Assembly (NCBI GenBank): GCA_002368175.1
Contig: AP018172.1
Location: 3,780,001-3,844,000, forward strand
From: Calothrix sp. NIES-2098
GTDB lineage: Bacteria; Cyanobacteriota; Cyanobacteriia; Cyanobacteriales; Nostocaceae
Reading direction: 5' to 3'
DNA length: 64,000 bases
Shown here: piece after piece, positions 1-10,046 of the stretch
Layout: each line of letters starts with the position of its first letter
How positions within the stretch are numbered: position 1 is the stretch's first letter
The notes under the pieces: model-generated
The model's input: the letters and a program-made list of their open reading frames with translations, nothing else
What the model was told of the DNA's origin: nothing
Database searches by the model: none
Program-made: the position numbers and the translations under genes

Positions 1-202
1 CATTGGGATAAGCCACCGGACGACCATCTCGGATTTCTGCCACTGTAAAGCCAACATCATCGCCCCACTTAGGAAAATTGACAAAGATGCGTCCCTGATG
101 AGATACCGTTACACCCGTAGGCATAGCACCATCAAACTGGGCAACAGATTCCAGCGTGCCTAATGATTCGTCTGTTGGAAGCTTTTGTAACTGACTGACC
201 AT
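1..202 (-). CDS. Royal-jelly/yellow-type protein, N-terminal part (partial)
   Basis: The gene runs off the left edge, so only about 67 N-terminal residues are visible. The translation begins MVSQLQKLPTDESLG and contains FVNFPKWGDDVGFTVAEI, which resembles the N-terminus of bacterial major-royal-jelly/yellow-type beta-propeller proteins. The start is well supported: GAGGAGA lies eight bases before the ATG on the minus strand. Function cannot be decided from this fragment; the family is mostly uncharacterised in bacteria. Confidence 0.6.
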   Translation of the reverse strand, partial: MVSQLQKLPTDESLGTLESVAQFDGAMPTGVTVSHQGRIFVNFPKWGDDVGFTVAEIRDGRPVAYPN

Positions 203-476
203 GAATAATATCTCCTCAATAATCCTGGAACAGTTTTTGTCAGCAATAGGTTGACTATTCTGGTTTATGGAAATCCCGTCTTAACGAAAGTCTGCTTGTT
301 CCTACGTTGAGCTAATTGTCAAACTCATAGCAATTCAAAATAAAGACAGCTAAATTTAATCAGGGTTTATAAGTTTGAATGCGTGACTTCTCTTTTGTTA
401 CCAGACTGTCTTAGCCAACAATCGGCTTTCACCATCCTAGAAAAACGATTAGGGAAGTACGTCCTCCTACTGAAGG

Positions 477-803
477 ATGACAACAATACACTTCATGCCA
501 TTAATAAAACATCTACTTCTCAATCTCAAAATCTACTCCTTTAGTGGCGTAATTGCTTTTCATAAACCAATTGCCTACATTCACGGCGACTCGCACTACT
601 ACCGTATTGACAAACCATTTCTTGATGTTCAAGGTGGACGCCTTGAAAACTTCACTCGTATCGAGACATTTGGTGACAATCAGGGAAACGGCACCAACGA
701 TGTACAGTGGATCAAAGTGACTGTCGATCCTCGTAGACGAGAGGTGTTTTCATATCAACCACAGATTGTTCCCAGCAATCGAGTGGTGGTTCCTGCTCCG
801 TAA
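477..803 (+). pseudogene. C-terminal remnant of a metallophosphoesterase-like protein
   Basis: From about residue 28 the reading frame looks like genuine protein: AYIHGDSHYYRIDKPF, then FTRIETFGDNQGNGTNDV, ending PQIVPSNRVVVPAP. I recognise this as the C-terminal third of a family of calcineurin-like phosphoesterase proteins, with the conserved GDSHYxRIDKP segment. The first 25 residues look like translated junk and no N-terminal metal-binding motifs lie upstream. A good rho-independent terminator follows, so the 3' end of an ancestral gene seems intact while its 5' part is lost. It could still be expressed as a short protein; I consider decay more likely. Confidence 0.5.
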
Positions 804-823
804 TAATAAGCGATGTTGACGCC

Positions 824-864
824 AACTCCTCCCATGTTTTGTTGTGTGTGGGAGGAGTTGTTTT
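824..864 (+). terminator. Rho-independent terminator after the phosphoesterase remnant
   Basis: An 11-bp perfect stem (AACTCCTCCCA at 824-834 with TGGGAGGAGTT at 849-859) closes a 14-base loop and is followed by GTTTTC. It lies 20 bases after the stop of the remnant. Confidence 0.7.
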
Positions 865-950
865 CAAGCGATCGCGGAGTATACGGATGAAGAAAAATTT
901 GAGGATTTTTGTGCGTGAGTCCTACTTATTAGTAGAGCACACAAACGGTA

Positions 951-3800
951 TTACGCAATACTCAAATTGATTTTGACAACGACATCGTTGAAATCTCGAT
1001 CGCCACCATTTGTTAAATCCTCAAAGCCAAAGATGTTATTACCTAATAGGCGAAGATGATCGGTTTTGTCAGGGTTAGCACCTAAGAAAGGAAAGTAAAC
1101 TGCTGGATCGTTGTTAGGATTTGTATCAATAACTGCATCAGGTCTGCCATTAATAATGATAAATGGCACGAAGATAGCACCTGGTTGAAAAGTGCCACTG
1201 TAAGTTGCAGTACCTTGGTTACTAACTCTCAAGTCAATTCCCGCAACACGTCCGCGAATCGCAGCTTGAGTATAACCAGCTTGTCCTGGGAGAATATCTG
1301 CTTTGCCATCATTATTAGTGTCAATTCCACCATTCTCATCAATCGCCTGATAGAAGCCAACAAAGTTGTCGAAAGCTGCTTCTCTATTTACTACAAAGTC
1401 AGCTTTAACTTGTTTTTTCAGACCTCGTAAATCAATCAATTCTCCCTGTGGCTGACTTTGCAGATTTGTACCTAAAGATAATGGGTCATTTGTGGTCTGA
1501 ATCTTCACTACTAAATCTTGGAAGCTATTAGTACTATTTCCCGAACCATCCTGCCAAGCTAAAGAAAATCCATCAGATCCTAAATCTGTAATTTTCTGTG
1601 TTGCTGCACTAGAAAATAGTACGTCTGTAATTGCAGAGATTCCAGATTTTACCGCATCAATCGTACTATTTTTTACTAAATAGAATCTCAAATTCTCACC
1701 AGAATTAAATTCCAACAGACTTTTGAGATCGTTGCTATTAAATCCATTAGGACGATTAACGATCGCAGAGAAAATCACTCTAGCACGCTCTAAAGCTGCT
1801 TGAGTATAACCTGCTGCACCTGGCGCAATACCGTTAATCTTACCTTGAGCATCATCAACAACATATACTCCCAGCTCATTCACCAATTTAGAACTATTTC
1901 CGGTGAGAGTAACTTGCAGTCTGGCCTGATCGCCATCACCTTTAATGGTGAAGACATCATTATCAGCACTCTTGGCTAAGGGGATATCGTTATCAGTAAT
2001 GCTCACACCTACAGACCCAATAGCAATGCCATTATAGTTGGCATCAGTACTTGTAGCTGTATGTTGGATAGTATCGCTGTGATTCCCTTCGACGATCGCA
2101 TCATCTACTGCTGTTACCGTCACCTCTTGTTCGACATTCCAGTTCTGTGCGGTGAAAGTCAGAGTCTTGGCACTAGCTTTGATTTGCTTTCCAGTGTTAA
2201 TCGCAATCGTAACATCAGCCTGTGGTTTGCTCTTGAGTACAACAGAATAGCGATCGCCTGCACCACCTTCGGTCACTTTAGTACTACCATCAGTCTGGGT
2301 GATAGTTACACCTACATCAATACCACCACTTACATCAGTAATAGTTCCTTTAGCTTTACCGTTAGTCGGACTGATAGTTGCTCCATTTGTGGGATTGCTT
2401 AAACTGACGCTGAAAGTTTCATTTCCTTCTACTAAGGAATCGGTCGTTGTCTGAACGCGATAGGTTTTATTAGTCTCTCCTTGCTTAAAGGTAAGAGTCT
2501 CAGTTTTGGCTGTAAAGTCATCGTTACTAGCTGTATCGCCTGTATTTATAGATGTAGATACAGTGAGACTTTCTTCCGCTTGAGCATCTCCTGTACGAGT
2601 GATGGTAAATGCGATCGCACCTCCTTCCACTCCAGAAGCATCTGCGATCGCAAATATCGGTGCTAGGTCATCGTTAGTAATAGTTCCTATCGCTGTAGCG
2701 TTAGTGGAACTGACGATCGCTTCATTTGAGGGATTGCTCAAACTGACGGTGAAAGTTTCATCAGCTTCAAATAAGGAGTCTTGAGTCGTCTGAACGTTAA
2801 ATATTTTACTCGTCTCTCCCTGTTTAAAGATGAGAGTCTCAGTTTTCGCTGTCACATCATTGTTACTGGCTGTATCTCCTGTAGCTATCGATGTCGATAC
2901 AGTAACGCTTTGCTCAGATTGCACATCTTTGCTGCGAGTAACAGTGAATGCGATCGCCTGACCTTCAACGGCTGAAGCGTTAGTAATCGCGAAAGTATTA
3001 ACTACAAAGTCGAAGTCATCTGCTGTCAGATTATTAGCTTGGACATTTCTTAAAATCCCTAATTCTTTTAATTCTCCATTGATGGTGGCTTTGATTGATG
3101 TATCCGGGCCTGGTTGACCATTTACCACGATTTGCTCTAATTTCAAATCTTGGAATCTCTTCACCTCTGGGATTCCAGCAATGACAACTTTATCTTGACT
3201 TTTAGTAAAATCAAATACTTCTACAGGCACATCAGGAACGGCGGCACTAGTAATATAGAAGCGGTCTAGACCAGTACCGCCTGTAAATTGGCTACCTTTG
3301 ATACCAGCAAAGAGGGAATCATCACCAGCACCACCAAATAAGCGATCGCTAGCCAATCCGCCAATCAGGAAATCGTCACCTTCGCCTCCATCAAGGTTGT
3401 TGTTACCTGTAGGATTAGATGCATCGAGAAAGTCATTACCAGAGCCACCAAATAACCTGTTGTAACCAGTTCCATCAGAAACAACAAGCCGATCTTCTCC
3501 GCCTCCACCATCGAGTTTGTTATTACTACCCTCTACTACAAATAGGCGATCGTTATCTTCGCCGCCTTCAAGGGTATTGAAACCTAAACTCCCGACAGCA
3601 AATAAACTATCTTCGCCAATACCACCTTTTAAAGTATCGTTATTGTTGCCCAAAAGCTGGTCATTACCAGAACCACCATCAAGTAGATTATTGCCTTGAC
3701 CGTTGGTAGAATCTAGTATGTCATCTCCCTCAAAACCAAATAATTGATCGTTGTTTTGAGCGTATAACTCATCTTGATTTGCAGTTCCGTTAATAATCAT
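951..3800 (-). CDS. Secreted RTX / Calx-beta / DUF4114 protein
   Basis: A 949-residue, probably extracellular calcium-binding protein. Residues about 1-190 carry RTX-like nonapeptide repeats (GGSGNDQLLG, GGEGDDFLIGG). Residues about 270-650 hold three Calx-beta-type segments (AVEGQAIAFTVTR, GVEGGAIAFTITR and a more divergent third), and the C-terminus is a DUF4114 domain (FGFEDLTNGGDRDFNDVVV). Such proteins normally leave by type I secretion and act in adhesion or the cell surface layer. There is no N-terminal signal peptide, which fits type I export. No enzyme domain is visible. The gene is separated from the oxygenase upstream by 329 bases, so an operon is not evident. Confidence 0.85.
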   Translation of the reverse strand: MIINGTANQDELYAQNNDQLFGFEGDDILDSTNGQGNNLLDGGSGNDQLLGNNNDTLKGGIGEDSLFAVGSLGFNTLEGGEDNDRLFVVEGSNNKLDGGGGEDRLVVSDGTGYNRLFGGSGNDFLDASNPTGNNNLDGGEGDDFLIGGLASDRLFGGAGDDSLFAGIKGSQFTGGTGLDRFYITSAAVPDVPVEVFDFTKSQDKVVIAGIPEVKRFQDLKLEQIVVNGQPGPDTSIKATINGELKELGILRNVQANNLTADDFDFVVNTFAITNASAVEGQAIAFTVTRSKDVQSEQSVTVSTSIATGDTASNNDVTAKTETLIFKQGETSKIFNVQTTQDSLFEADETFTVSLSNPSNEAIVSSTNATAIGTITNDDLAPIFAIADASGVEGGAIAFTITRTGDAQAEESLTVSTSINTGDTASNDDFTAKTETLTFKQGETNKTYRVQTTTDSLVEGNETFSVSLSNPTNGATISPTNGKAKGTITDVSGGIDVGVTITQTDGSTKVTEGGAGDRYSVVLKSKPQADVTIAINTGKQIKASAKTLTFTAQNWNVEQEVTVTAVDDAIVEGNHSDTIQHTATSTDANYNGIAIGSVGVSITDNDIPLAKSADNDVFTIKGDGDQARLQVTLTGNSSKLVNELGVYVVDDAQGKINGIAPGAAGYTQAALERARVIFSAIVNRPNGFNSNDLKSLLEFNSGENLRFYLVKNSTIDAVKSGISAITDVLFSSAATQKITDLGSDGFSLAWQDGSGNSTNSFQDLVVKIQTTNDPLSLGTNLQSQPQGELIDLRGLKKQVKADFVVNREAAFDNFVGFYQAIDENGGIDTNNDGKADILPGQAGYTQAAIRGRVAGIDLRVSNQGTATYSGTFQPGAIFVPFIIINGRPDAVIDTNPNNDPAVYFPFLGANPDKTDHLRLLGNNIFGFEDLTNGGDRDFNDVVVKINLSIA

Positions 3801-4129
3801 AATTATGTTTTTAGCTAGATTATATTTTTCGACACAGATTTCCTCTAAATGGTTTTAGTGCTAATTTTTAGCTCGCTCCCATTTAAAGACAAATATTCTT
3901 TATCTTTTAAAGATAATTTATCGGGAATTATTAGTATATTTTTACGATATTTTTTAACGCATTATCTTATCTATTTCTATAAATTTTTAGGTGAGTTTAT
4001 GAGTTTTTGATTAACTGCTAATCCCAATCCATATAAACCCATGAATAAATTAAAAATCAATTATCAAAAGGTTATCGAATAATTAAAATGCGTTCAATTG
4101 ATCGCTAAGTAAATTAGTAGTCACTATAA
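3801..4129. other. AT-rich intergenic region
   Basis: This is the upstream region of the RTX/DUF4114 gene. It is strongly AT-rich, with no coding signal, convincing hairpin or repeat that I can see. Confidence 0.5.
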
Positions 4130-4732
4130 TCAGTGCCTTGGTTTAACACCAATATTGAAACTAATGCTGACTCTGACATCATCACTAAGGTTTGTTTCTA
4201 CACCATGCATCAGCCAACTAGGGAATATAATCATCGTTCCCGCAACTGCTTTGTAAGTAATACTTGGCATTGTCCAAACAGTAAAATCTAAATAAGGTGG
4301 TAAAAGTCGATGTGCGCCTATGCGAGGATAGCGAAAAAATATTCCCCCACAATCTTCAGGCGCTTTCACATAATAAACACCGCTTAATAATGAGTTAGGA
4401 TGATCGTGAACTGAGTTGGAAGCAAATTTGCCATTAACCATTGCCCAGCAATTATTGATATTGAGAAAGATCTGTTCTAAATCCCATTTGAGAAAATCAG
4501 TTATTTCTGAAATATTAGTCATAATGATTTCCATGAAGTCTTGAAATTCATCTCTCTGGTTAAGATTATCTACACTATGCCAACCTAGGATATTAGACAT
4601 TTGCATTCCCTGTTTATCTTGAGCATATTCAGCCTGAATTAATTGCAATAATCTGGTGTTGAGTTGTTCATAATTATCAACATTAAAGTGCCATATGGGT
4701 GTAGGAAACCAATCTGTTCTTGTACCTTTCAT
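4130..4732 (-). CDS. Putative 2OG-Fe(II) oxygenase (TIGR02466-like)
   Basis: A 200-residue protein of the small oxygenase family that begins with TDWFPTPIW. The iron-binding facial triad is visible as HDHPNS near residue 113 and HGVETN near residue 175, followed by the 2-oxoglutarate-binding Arg in RVSISFNIG. The CWAMVN and GVYYV segments are also typical. The substrate is unknown; members hydroxylate small molecules or peptides. It lies between two RTX proteins on the same strand, but the gaps on both sides exceed 200 bases, so co-transcription is uncertain. Confidence 0.8.
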   Translation of the reverse strand: MKGTRTDWFPTPIWHFNVDNYEQLNTRLLQLIQAEYAQDKQGMQMSNILGWHSVDNLNQRDEFQDFMEIIMTNISEITDFLKWDLEQIFLNINNCWAMVNGKFASNSVHDHPNSLLSGVYYVKAPEDCGGIFFRYPRIGAHRLLPPYLDFTVWTMPSITYKAVAGTMIIFPSWLMHGVETNLSDDVRVSISFNIGVKPRH

Positions 4733-4896
4733 ATCTAAAATCCAACGCTCGATAAATATACAGTATTCATATTTGATTTCTAAAATACACGTAGCGGGCT
4801 TTGGGTTCCGCTACTACCAAAAGGGAGCAAGATGCTTCCACTACTTTTAAAACTATGGTTCTGAAAATATATGTAGTTTAGTAATCCTATAGATAG

Positions 4897-4924
4897 AAAA
4901 AGCGAGGAAGTCTGACTTCCTCGC
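4897..4924 (-). terminator. Strong terminator of the RTX phosphodiesterase gene
   Basis: GCGAGGAAGTC (4902-4912) and GACTTCCTCGC (4914-4924) form an 11-bp perfect stem. On the minus strand it is followed directly by TTTTT (4897-4901). It lies 37 bases past the stop of the phosphodiesterase gene. Confidence 0.85.
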
Positions 4925-4960
4925 AATGAGAAAATTACTACAGATGTAATAACTTTCTGT

Positions 4961-7852
4961 TTACACCACACTCACAGAGAAAACAAAGTCATTTGCAGTC
5001 AGCGTACTGGAGGTAATTCCTAGTAATGAAGCTAATTCAGTACTTCCGGCTTTTACCAAAGTGTCATTACCTTGTTGTAATAGTGTCAAGTCACTAAATT
5101 TAGTCACTCCACTAATACCGCCAATGCCAATTACGTCAATTCCTGGGTTAAAGTCGGTGACAATATTCTTGCTAGTCGGAAGACTAGCATTAGCAATCCA
5201 GAATTGATCGACACCAGCACCACCAGTCAGGCGATTACCTCCGCCAGAACCAGCAAATAACACATCATCACCATCACCACCAAAAAGGGAGTCATTAACG
5301 CTGGAGAAGAGTTTATCATCTCCAGAGCCACCATAGAGTCGGTTATTGCTGCCATTACTGGTGATAGTATCGTTACCGGAACCACCGAAGAGGAATTGAT
5401 GCGAACCTTCAACTACTTGCAGGGTATCAGAACCAGCGCCGCCAAATAGGTTATTGCTACTACCAGCTTCAACTACGGTGATTTCATCGTTACCTGCGCC
5501 ACCATCAACAGTGGTATTGCTAGCCGCACCATTAACACCCACTAAAGCTTGGTCATTACCATCACCACTATTTATAGTAGAATTACTACCTGCAAATACT
5601 GTATCATCACCGTTACCAGCAATAATTGTGTTGTTATTGGTTGCATCTACCGTATCTGCACCATCACCTGTAAATAAGGTTTGTCCCGGCTTAGGGGTGA
5701 GGTCGTCGCTGTTACTAGAACCAAATTGCAGGTCTAATTGTACGGCATTCAGCCCCACAGTGCGATCGCTAAATCCGGCAGCGGTAAAGTATTTATTATC
5801 ACCTACAGTTTGATAATTGAGAATTGTGGCTTGATCGTTGGCAGATGGTTGAGACCTTACAGTTCCCTTAGTATATTCAACTGTATCAGGCCCGCCTACC
5901 AATGCTTCTGTAATTGCGCGTCCTTTTAAATCACCAATGCTAGGAATGTTGAACCCCAGAATTTTAGCTAGTGTGGGTGCAACATCAGCATTACTCACAG
6001 GCGCGGAGTCTACATAACCTGCTTTAAAGTCAGGGCCGATCGCTTCCATATTATTGAAAGTATCACCGCGACCAAAACTACCATGCATCCCTTGTCCTTG
6101 CTGGAGAGTCGTGTCAGCAACTTCTACTTGCGCTTGAGGATCGTTAGGATTATTCGGGTTAGTGCTAAAGGTTTTGAAGTTAATGACAATCGAAGGAGTG
6201 GGAAGTTCTGAAGTCCCTACTAGCCCAATCGTGCTGAGTTTGAGCGCCCCAGGAATATCACCAAAAGCATCATCAGTAAAGATACCACTGATGTAATCTT
6301 TTTGTGCCAAGAACGAAACAATCTTAGCGACCAAGGTCTTATCTTTGCTGGGAACATATAGCAAATCCGAGCCACCGTTCGCAGCAACTACGACTTGGGT
6401 ATTAGGGTCAATTACGCCATTGACAACCTTACCACTACCACCAATCACACCATTACCACTGAGAGGGTTTTGACCTGCGGTGGGATCAACTACGGCGTAT
6501 TGAATATTATTGATATTGCTAGTAGTAACGGGGGCTGTGGGTTTATTGGGATCGTAGAGAGTCGCACCAAGGTCATGGGCGAGGTCGATCGCTACAAAAC
6601 CGGGGGGTAAAAATCCAGCGTGAACACTCGGAGTCTTCACACCAGTAGTAGCATCTACTGTGTAATAGCTCAAGGAAGCAGCATAGCTAGTTGTGTTGAT
6701 GTAGGTTGGTGTACCTGCTGCATCAAATTTCACCCCTACGGCCTGCTTACTGATTGTAGAAAACCCGTGATCGGCTGTCACAAAAATATCTGTATTTTCG
6801 TAGAGCGTATGACCAGGATTTGCCGGGTCTGGTGTCGCCTTCAAATAATCAATAATCTGCTTTAAGTTGGCATCAGCATCTTGAATACCCTTCTTGGAAG
6901 TAGGGCCATTGATACCAATGGTGAGGGAGTTGTTACCAGGATCGGCAGGGTTAAAGGCATCACCATTGTTGTGTTGAGTACCATCAGGATCTCTAGACCA
7001 ATAGACAGCAGCAAATCCTTTAGAAGTGTTACTAGCAATATCAGCCACAAACTGAGGTAGAACAGCTTTGGTAGTAGCGTCCGCAAAGTATTGCTGTTGT
7101 TGAGCATTAGGGTTGAGGGTTCCGGCTGTTGTTAAGCTCCCCGCTGGCTGATTGCTTCTGATGCTACCGATAGTAGTGGCTACAGTGGTTGTACCGGGGA
7201 CATTTTGACCGATCAAACCCGCATTATTCAGGTCAGTTGCGATCGCTTGGCTCAATGGAATTGCATTTTGTGAACCAACACTGTTAACAGGAGGATTAGT
7301 AGCGTTGGCAATGCTGTTGATATAGGTGCTGTCATCGATGATGACAGTTTTAGGCGTAATATTGGCAGTTGCCGTCCCACCAGTACGGCTATCTTGGGTA
7401 ACATCTTGAATTGCCACTGGCCCAAGCTTACCAATCGCCGCTGTAGAATACCCATTAGCGCGGGCATAAGCTAGAAGTGATTCTTCTGTCAGGAAGTTAT
7501 TTTTGCTGAAACTGGTATCTGGATCGGCAAGATTAGAATTGGCATTGAGATCGGCAAGGATCGGATCGTTTTCAATAAATGGTGTAACACTACCATTGGA
7601 GTTAATTACGGGATAACCAGTATATACAGTATTACTGAAGTCGCCTGTATCACCGAGGTAATGTCCAGTAGCGATCGCAGAAGCATTCGGGGTTGTAAAA
7701 GTAGGAAATAGCGAATGGCTATTAGTAAAATTAACTCCTTGCTGACGGATACTATATAAAGTTGGAGTATCAATTGGATTTACAGAACCGTTTCGCAATC
7801 CATCCGCAACAAAAATAATGACATTTCTACTGTTGCTGTTTGTATCAGCCAT
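4961..7852 (-). CDS. Type I phosphodiesterase/nucleotide pyrophosphatase fused to RTX repeats
   Basis: A 963-residue secreted enzyme of the alkaline-phosphatase superfamily. The metal-binding Asp is in VIIFVADGLRNGS (about residue 17) and the nucleophilic Thr in FPTFTTPNASAIATGHYLG (about residues 50-68). The second metal site is in DIFVTADHGFSTI (about residue 360), with a further His in QGMHGSFGRGD. Residues about 730-900 are RTX nonapeptides (GNGDDTVFAG, GGAGNDEITV), which bind calcium and act as a type I secretion signal region. A likely role is hydrolysis of extracellular phosphodiesters or nucleotides for phosphate supply. The start (MADTNSNSRN) and the terminator downstream are clear. 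Confidence 0.88.
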   Translation of the reverse strand: MADTNSNSRNVIIFVADGLRNGSVNPIDTPTLYSIRQQGVNFTNSHSLFPTFTTPNASAIATGHYLGDTGDFSNTVYTGYPVINSNGSVTPFIENDPILADLNANSNLADPDTSFSKNNFLTEESLLAYARANGYSTAAIGKLGPVAIQDVTQDSRTGGTATANITPKTVIIDDSTYINSIANATNPPVNSVGSQNAIPLSQAIATDLNNAGLIGQNVPGTTTVATTIGSIRSNQPAGSLTTAGTLNPNAQQQQYFADATTKAVLPQFVADIASNTSKGFAAVYWSRDPDGTQHNNGDAFNPADPGNNSLTIGINGPTSKKGIQDADANLKQIIDYLKATPDPANPGHTLYENTDIFVTADHGFSTISKQAVGVKFDAAGTPTYINTTSYAASLSYYTVDATTGVKTPSVHAGFLPPGFVAIDLAHDLGATLYDPNKPTAPVTTSNINNIQYAVVDPTAGQNPLSGNGVIGGSGKVVNGVIDPNTQVVVAANGGSDLLYVPSKDKTLVAKIVSFLAQKDYISGIFTDDAFGDIPGALKLSTIGLVGTSELPTPSIVINFKTFSTNPNNPNDPQAQVEVADTTLQQGQGMHGSFGRGDTFNNMEAIGPDFKAGYVDSAPVSNADVAPTLAKILGFNIPSIGDLKGRAITEALVGGPDTVEYTKGTVRSQPSANDQATILNYQTVGDNKYFTAAGFSDRTVGLNAVQLDLQFGSSNSDDLTPKPGQTLFTGDGADTVDATNNNTIIAGNGDDTVFAGSNSTINSGDGNDQALVGVNGAASNTTVDGGAGNDEITVVEAGSSNNLFGGAGSDTLQVVEGSHQFLFGGSGNDTITSNGSNNRLYGGSGDDKLFSSVNDSLFGGDGDDVLFAGSGGGNRLTGGAGVDQFWIANASLPTSKNIVTDFNPGIDVIGIGGISGVTKFSDLTLLQQGNDTLVKAGSTELASLLGITSSTLTANDFVFSVSVV

Positions 7853-8374
7853 GCCTACTACTCCTTCAGTATTTAGTTCTGCAATTGATAGGGAGATTGG
7901 CTCGCTAACATATAGCCCTATTGAGGTGTCGTAGGAATTTCGTGTTTATGTAAGCCAATTAGGTGAAAAGGCAGATACAAATGAGGATTTTTTCCATTTA
8001 AATATCTGTTCGCTTTTCTGATTTTTACAAAAACACCTTCATAGGACTTTGTTATTAATTAATTGCCAATCCCTATTTCACATTTCAATTTTTTAGCTAG
8101 AGAAAAGTAGTATTTGGCGACAAAATGCTCTAAATCCACTACTCATTCGTGTGGATAATTAAAAGTCTTAGATTTTAGTAACCATATAAAAGGATAACAG
8201 TTCAAAGTTGAAGAAAGGTTATAAACAAGTTAAGTCCATACAACAGTCCGAGAAGTATATTAAATCCTGAAATTGACAAATTAAATTAGCAAAAATCTAC
8301 TATAGGATAGAGGCATAAATAAACTCTTGTATTTTTTACTTTGAACATTAAGATTCGGTTAATAAAAGGTAAAC

Positions 8375-8398
8375 AAAAAGAGGGAGTATAACTCCCTC
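8375..8398 (-). terminator. Terminator-like hairpin, orphan
   Basis: GAGGGAGT (8380-8387) pairs with ACTCCCTC (8391-8398) across a three-base loop. On the minus strand it runs into TTTTTG. No gene that it would end is recognisable to its right, so it may be the remaining end of a lost gene. Confidence 0.5.
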
Positions 8399-8908
8399 AA
8401 TGATAAAAATTAGTACAACATAAACAAATTCTAATTAAATTTGATAGTTGAATTTAAACTAGAAAGAGCTTTAGCGAAAATCACTGCACTATACGAAAAA
8501 TCTCACTTTTTGAAGTGACTCAAACAGACAATAATCCATTAAGGTAGGCACAGCGATGAGCCAGGGATTTGAGGCACATTTTCTCGATTCCATTGTCCGC
8601 GCCGAAGGCATCGCTTGAACATATTCTTGACGGGCTTGCTTTTGTTCTGAGTTGTTGGTAAGTACATACACTCGTTTTAATTACCCTGACTGATTTTTGC
8701 ACTCTTTGCAAAAAACTGGGATGCTCTCCAAAGAGACCCTAGTAGCGGGGACAAATGACAAATCACAAAAGCGCCTTGTCTGATATCCGGAAGTCGGTGC
8801 TCAGATTTTGTAATCATAACTAATGACAAATCATAAACAACATTAGCTAGTGGTTCATGTCATTAATTATTCTAGATACTTACGTAATCAGCACAGAGTT
8901 TGCTGAAA

Positions 8909-8928
8909 GTAAGGACTTCAGTCCTTAC
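8909..8928. repeat. Perfect short palindrome, dispersed-repeat type
   Basis: GTAAGGACT (8909-8917) and AGTCCTTAC (8920-8928) are inverted around TC. The preceding ACTTACGTAATCAGCAC loosely resembles the end sequence of the insertion sequence found at 38042-39291, so the site may be a relic of a mobile element. Confidence 0.45.
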
Positions 8929-9009
8929 TCCGAAATTATTGTGGTGGAATACTAGCAGCAAAAAAGTGTAGTTTCTCAATACAATTACAAAAATTAGAGG
9001 TAATAATCT

Positions 9010-9672
9010 ATGATTGACCTTTATTATTGGCCAACCCCAAACGGTAATAAAATCACAATTTTCTTGGAAGAAGTTGGAATTCCTTACAACACTATTCCTG
9101 TTAATATTATGGTTGGCGAGCAATTCAAGCCGGAGTTTCTTAATGTTTCTCCTAACAATCGCATTCCTGCAATTGTTGACCATAAACCTGCAAATGGAGG
9201 TGCGCCAATTTCTGTTTTTGAGTCTGGTGCAATTCTGCTATATTTAGCAGAAAAAACTGGGAAATTAATTCCTCAAGATGTGCGCGTAGAAGTTTTACAA
9301 TGGCTATTTTGGCAAATGGGAGGTTTAGGGCCAATGGCTGGACAGAATCACCACTTTGGCGAATACGCACCAGAAAAAATTGACTATGCCATTAACCGCT
9401 ACGTCAAAGAAACAGGACGCTTGTATACAGTGTTAGATAAACGACTAGCAGATAGAGAATTTGTAGCTGGCGTTTATTCTATTGCTGATATTGCTGCTTA
9501 TCCCTGGATTGTCCTTTATGAGCGCCAAAATCAAAATTTAGAAGATTTTCCTAATCTGAAGCGTTGGTTTGAGACAATAAAGGCACGTCCGGCAACAATT
9601 CGCGCTTACGAAAAAGCAGAAGCATTCAAGATTTCAAACCCTGCTAATGACAAGGTTGTGCTCTCACCCTAG
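9010..9672 (+). CDS. YfcG-like glutathione S-transferase
   Basis: A 220-residue protein with a thioredoxin-fold N-terminal domain (residues 1-80) and an alpha-helical C-terminal domain. YYWPTPNGNKITIFLEE, EFLNVSPNNRIPAIVDH and VFESGAILLYLAEKTG match the Nu-class disulfide-bond oxidoreductase YfcG very closely, including the PTPNG active-site loop, where family members use Thr and Asn rather than Tyr or Cys to bind glutathione thiols. AGAGG lies ten bases before the ATG. It stands alone between long gaps. A thiol-disulfide exchange role in the cytosol is expected. Confidence 0.88.
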   Translation: MIDLYYWPTPNGNKITIFLEEVGIPYNTIPVNIMVGEQFKPEFLNVSPNNRIPAIVDHKPANGGAPISVFESGAILLYLAEKTGKLIPQDVRVEVLQWLFWQMGGLGPMAGQNHHFGEYAPEKIDYAINRYVKETGRLYTVLDKRLADREFVAGVYSIADIAAYPWIVLYERQNQNLEDFPNLKRWFETIKARPATIRAYEKAEAFKISNPANDKVVLSP

Positions 9673-10046
9673 AAGAGACTGGCTATAAATACGAAACCTG
9701 ATGACCCTGCTAAAAGTTTTATAGCCAGGGTGGTCAGACTTTATTCGTATCGCAAGATTAAATTTAAAATCCCAGATGTGCAGCAAATCCCTTCTTGCAT
9801 TTGTAGCATTGGCGCAGCCTCTCGGAACGAGAACCGCTATTTTCTTGAGCACGAGTAATCAAAAGGAGATTCACTTGTCTTTACCAATTTATGGTTGATT
9901 CAGTCTAGTTACTGAAAGCGTATAGCCGTCTCAAATGCTTTTTAACTTCCGTAATCTTATTGATAAAATGCGCTAAAAAATGCTAATTAATAGATTGATT
10001 ATCATCAAATAGATATATCATAAAGATAGCTTTACAAAAATCAACA
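9673..10046. other. Intergenic region
   Basis: This region holds a GC-rich stretch around 9811-9838 (GCGCAGCCTCTCGGAACGAG) of the dispersed short-repeat type. I see no gene. Confidence 0.4.

Larger units (their letters stand above)
7853..9009. other. Long intergenic region with two hairpins
   Basis: No convincing gene in 1157 bases. It holds an inverted repeat at 8380-8398, another at 8909-8928, and a short segment near 8590-8620 that resembles dispersed cyanobacterial repeats (GCGATGCCTTCGGCGCGG on the minus strand). Two overlapping minus-strand frames around 8489-8711 have no protein-like character. Confidence 0.45.

Noticed and set aside
4780..4971. A 63-codon minus-strand frame after the phosphodiesterase
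   Set aside because: It runs through the gene's end and its terminator hairpin; composition is not protein-like.
8489..8711. Two overlapping minus-strand frames of about 60 codons
   Set aside because: No protein-like composition, no ribosome binding site, and repeat-like sequence within them; treated as intergenic.
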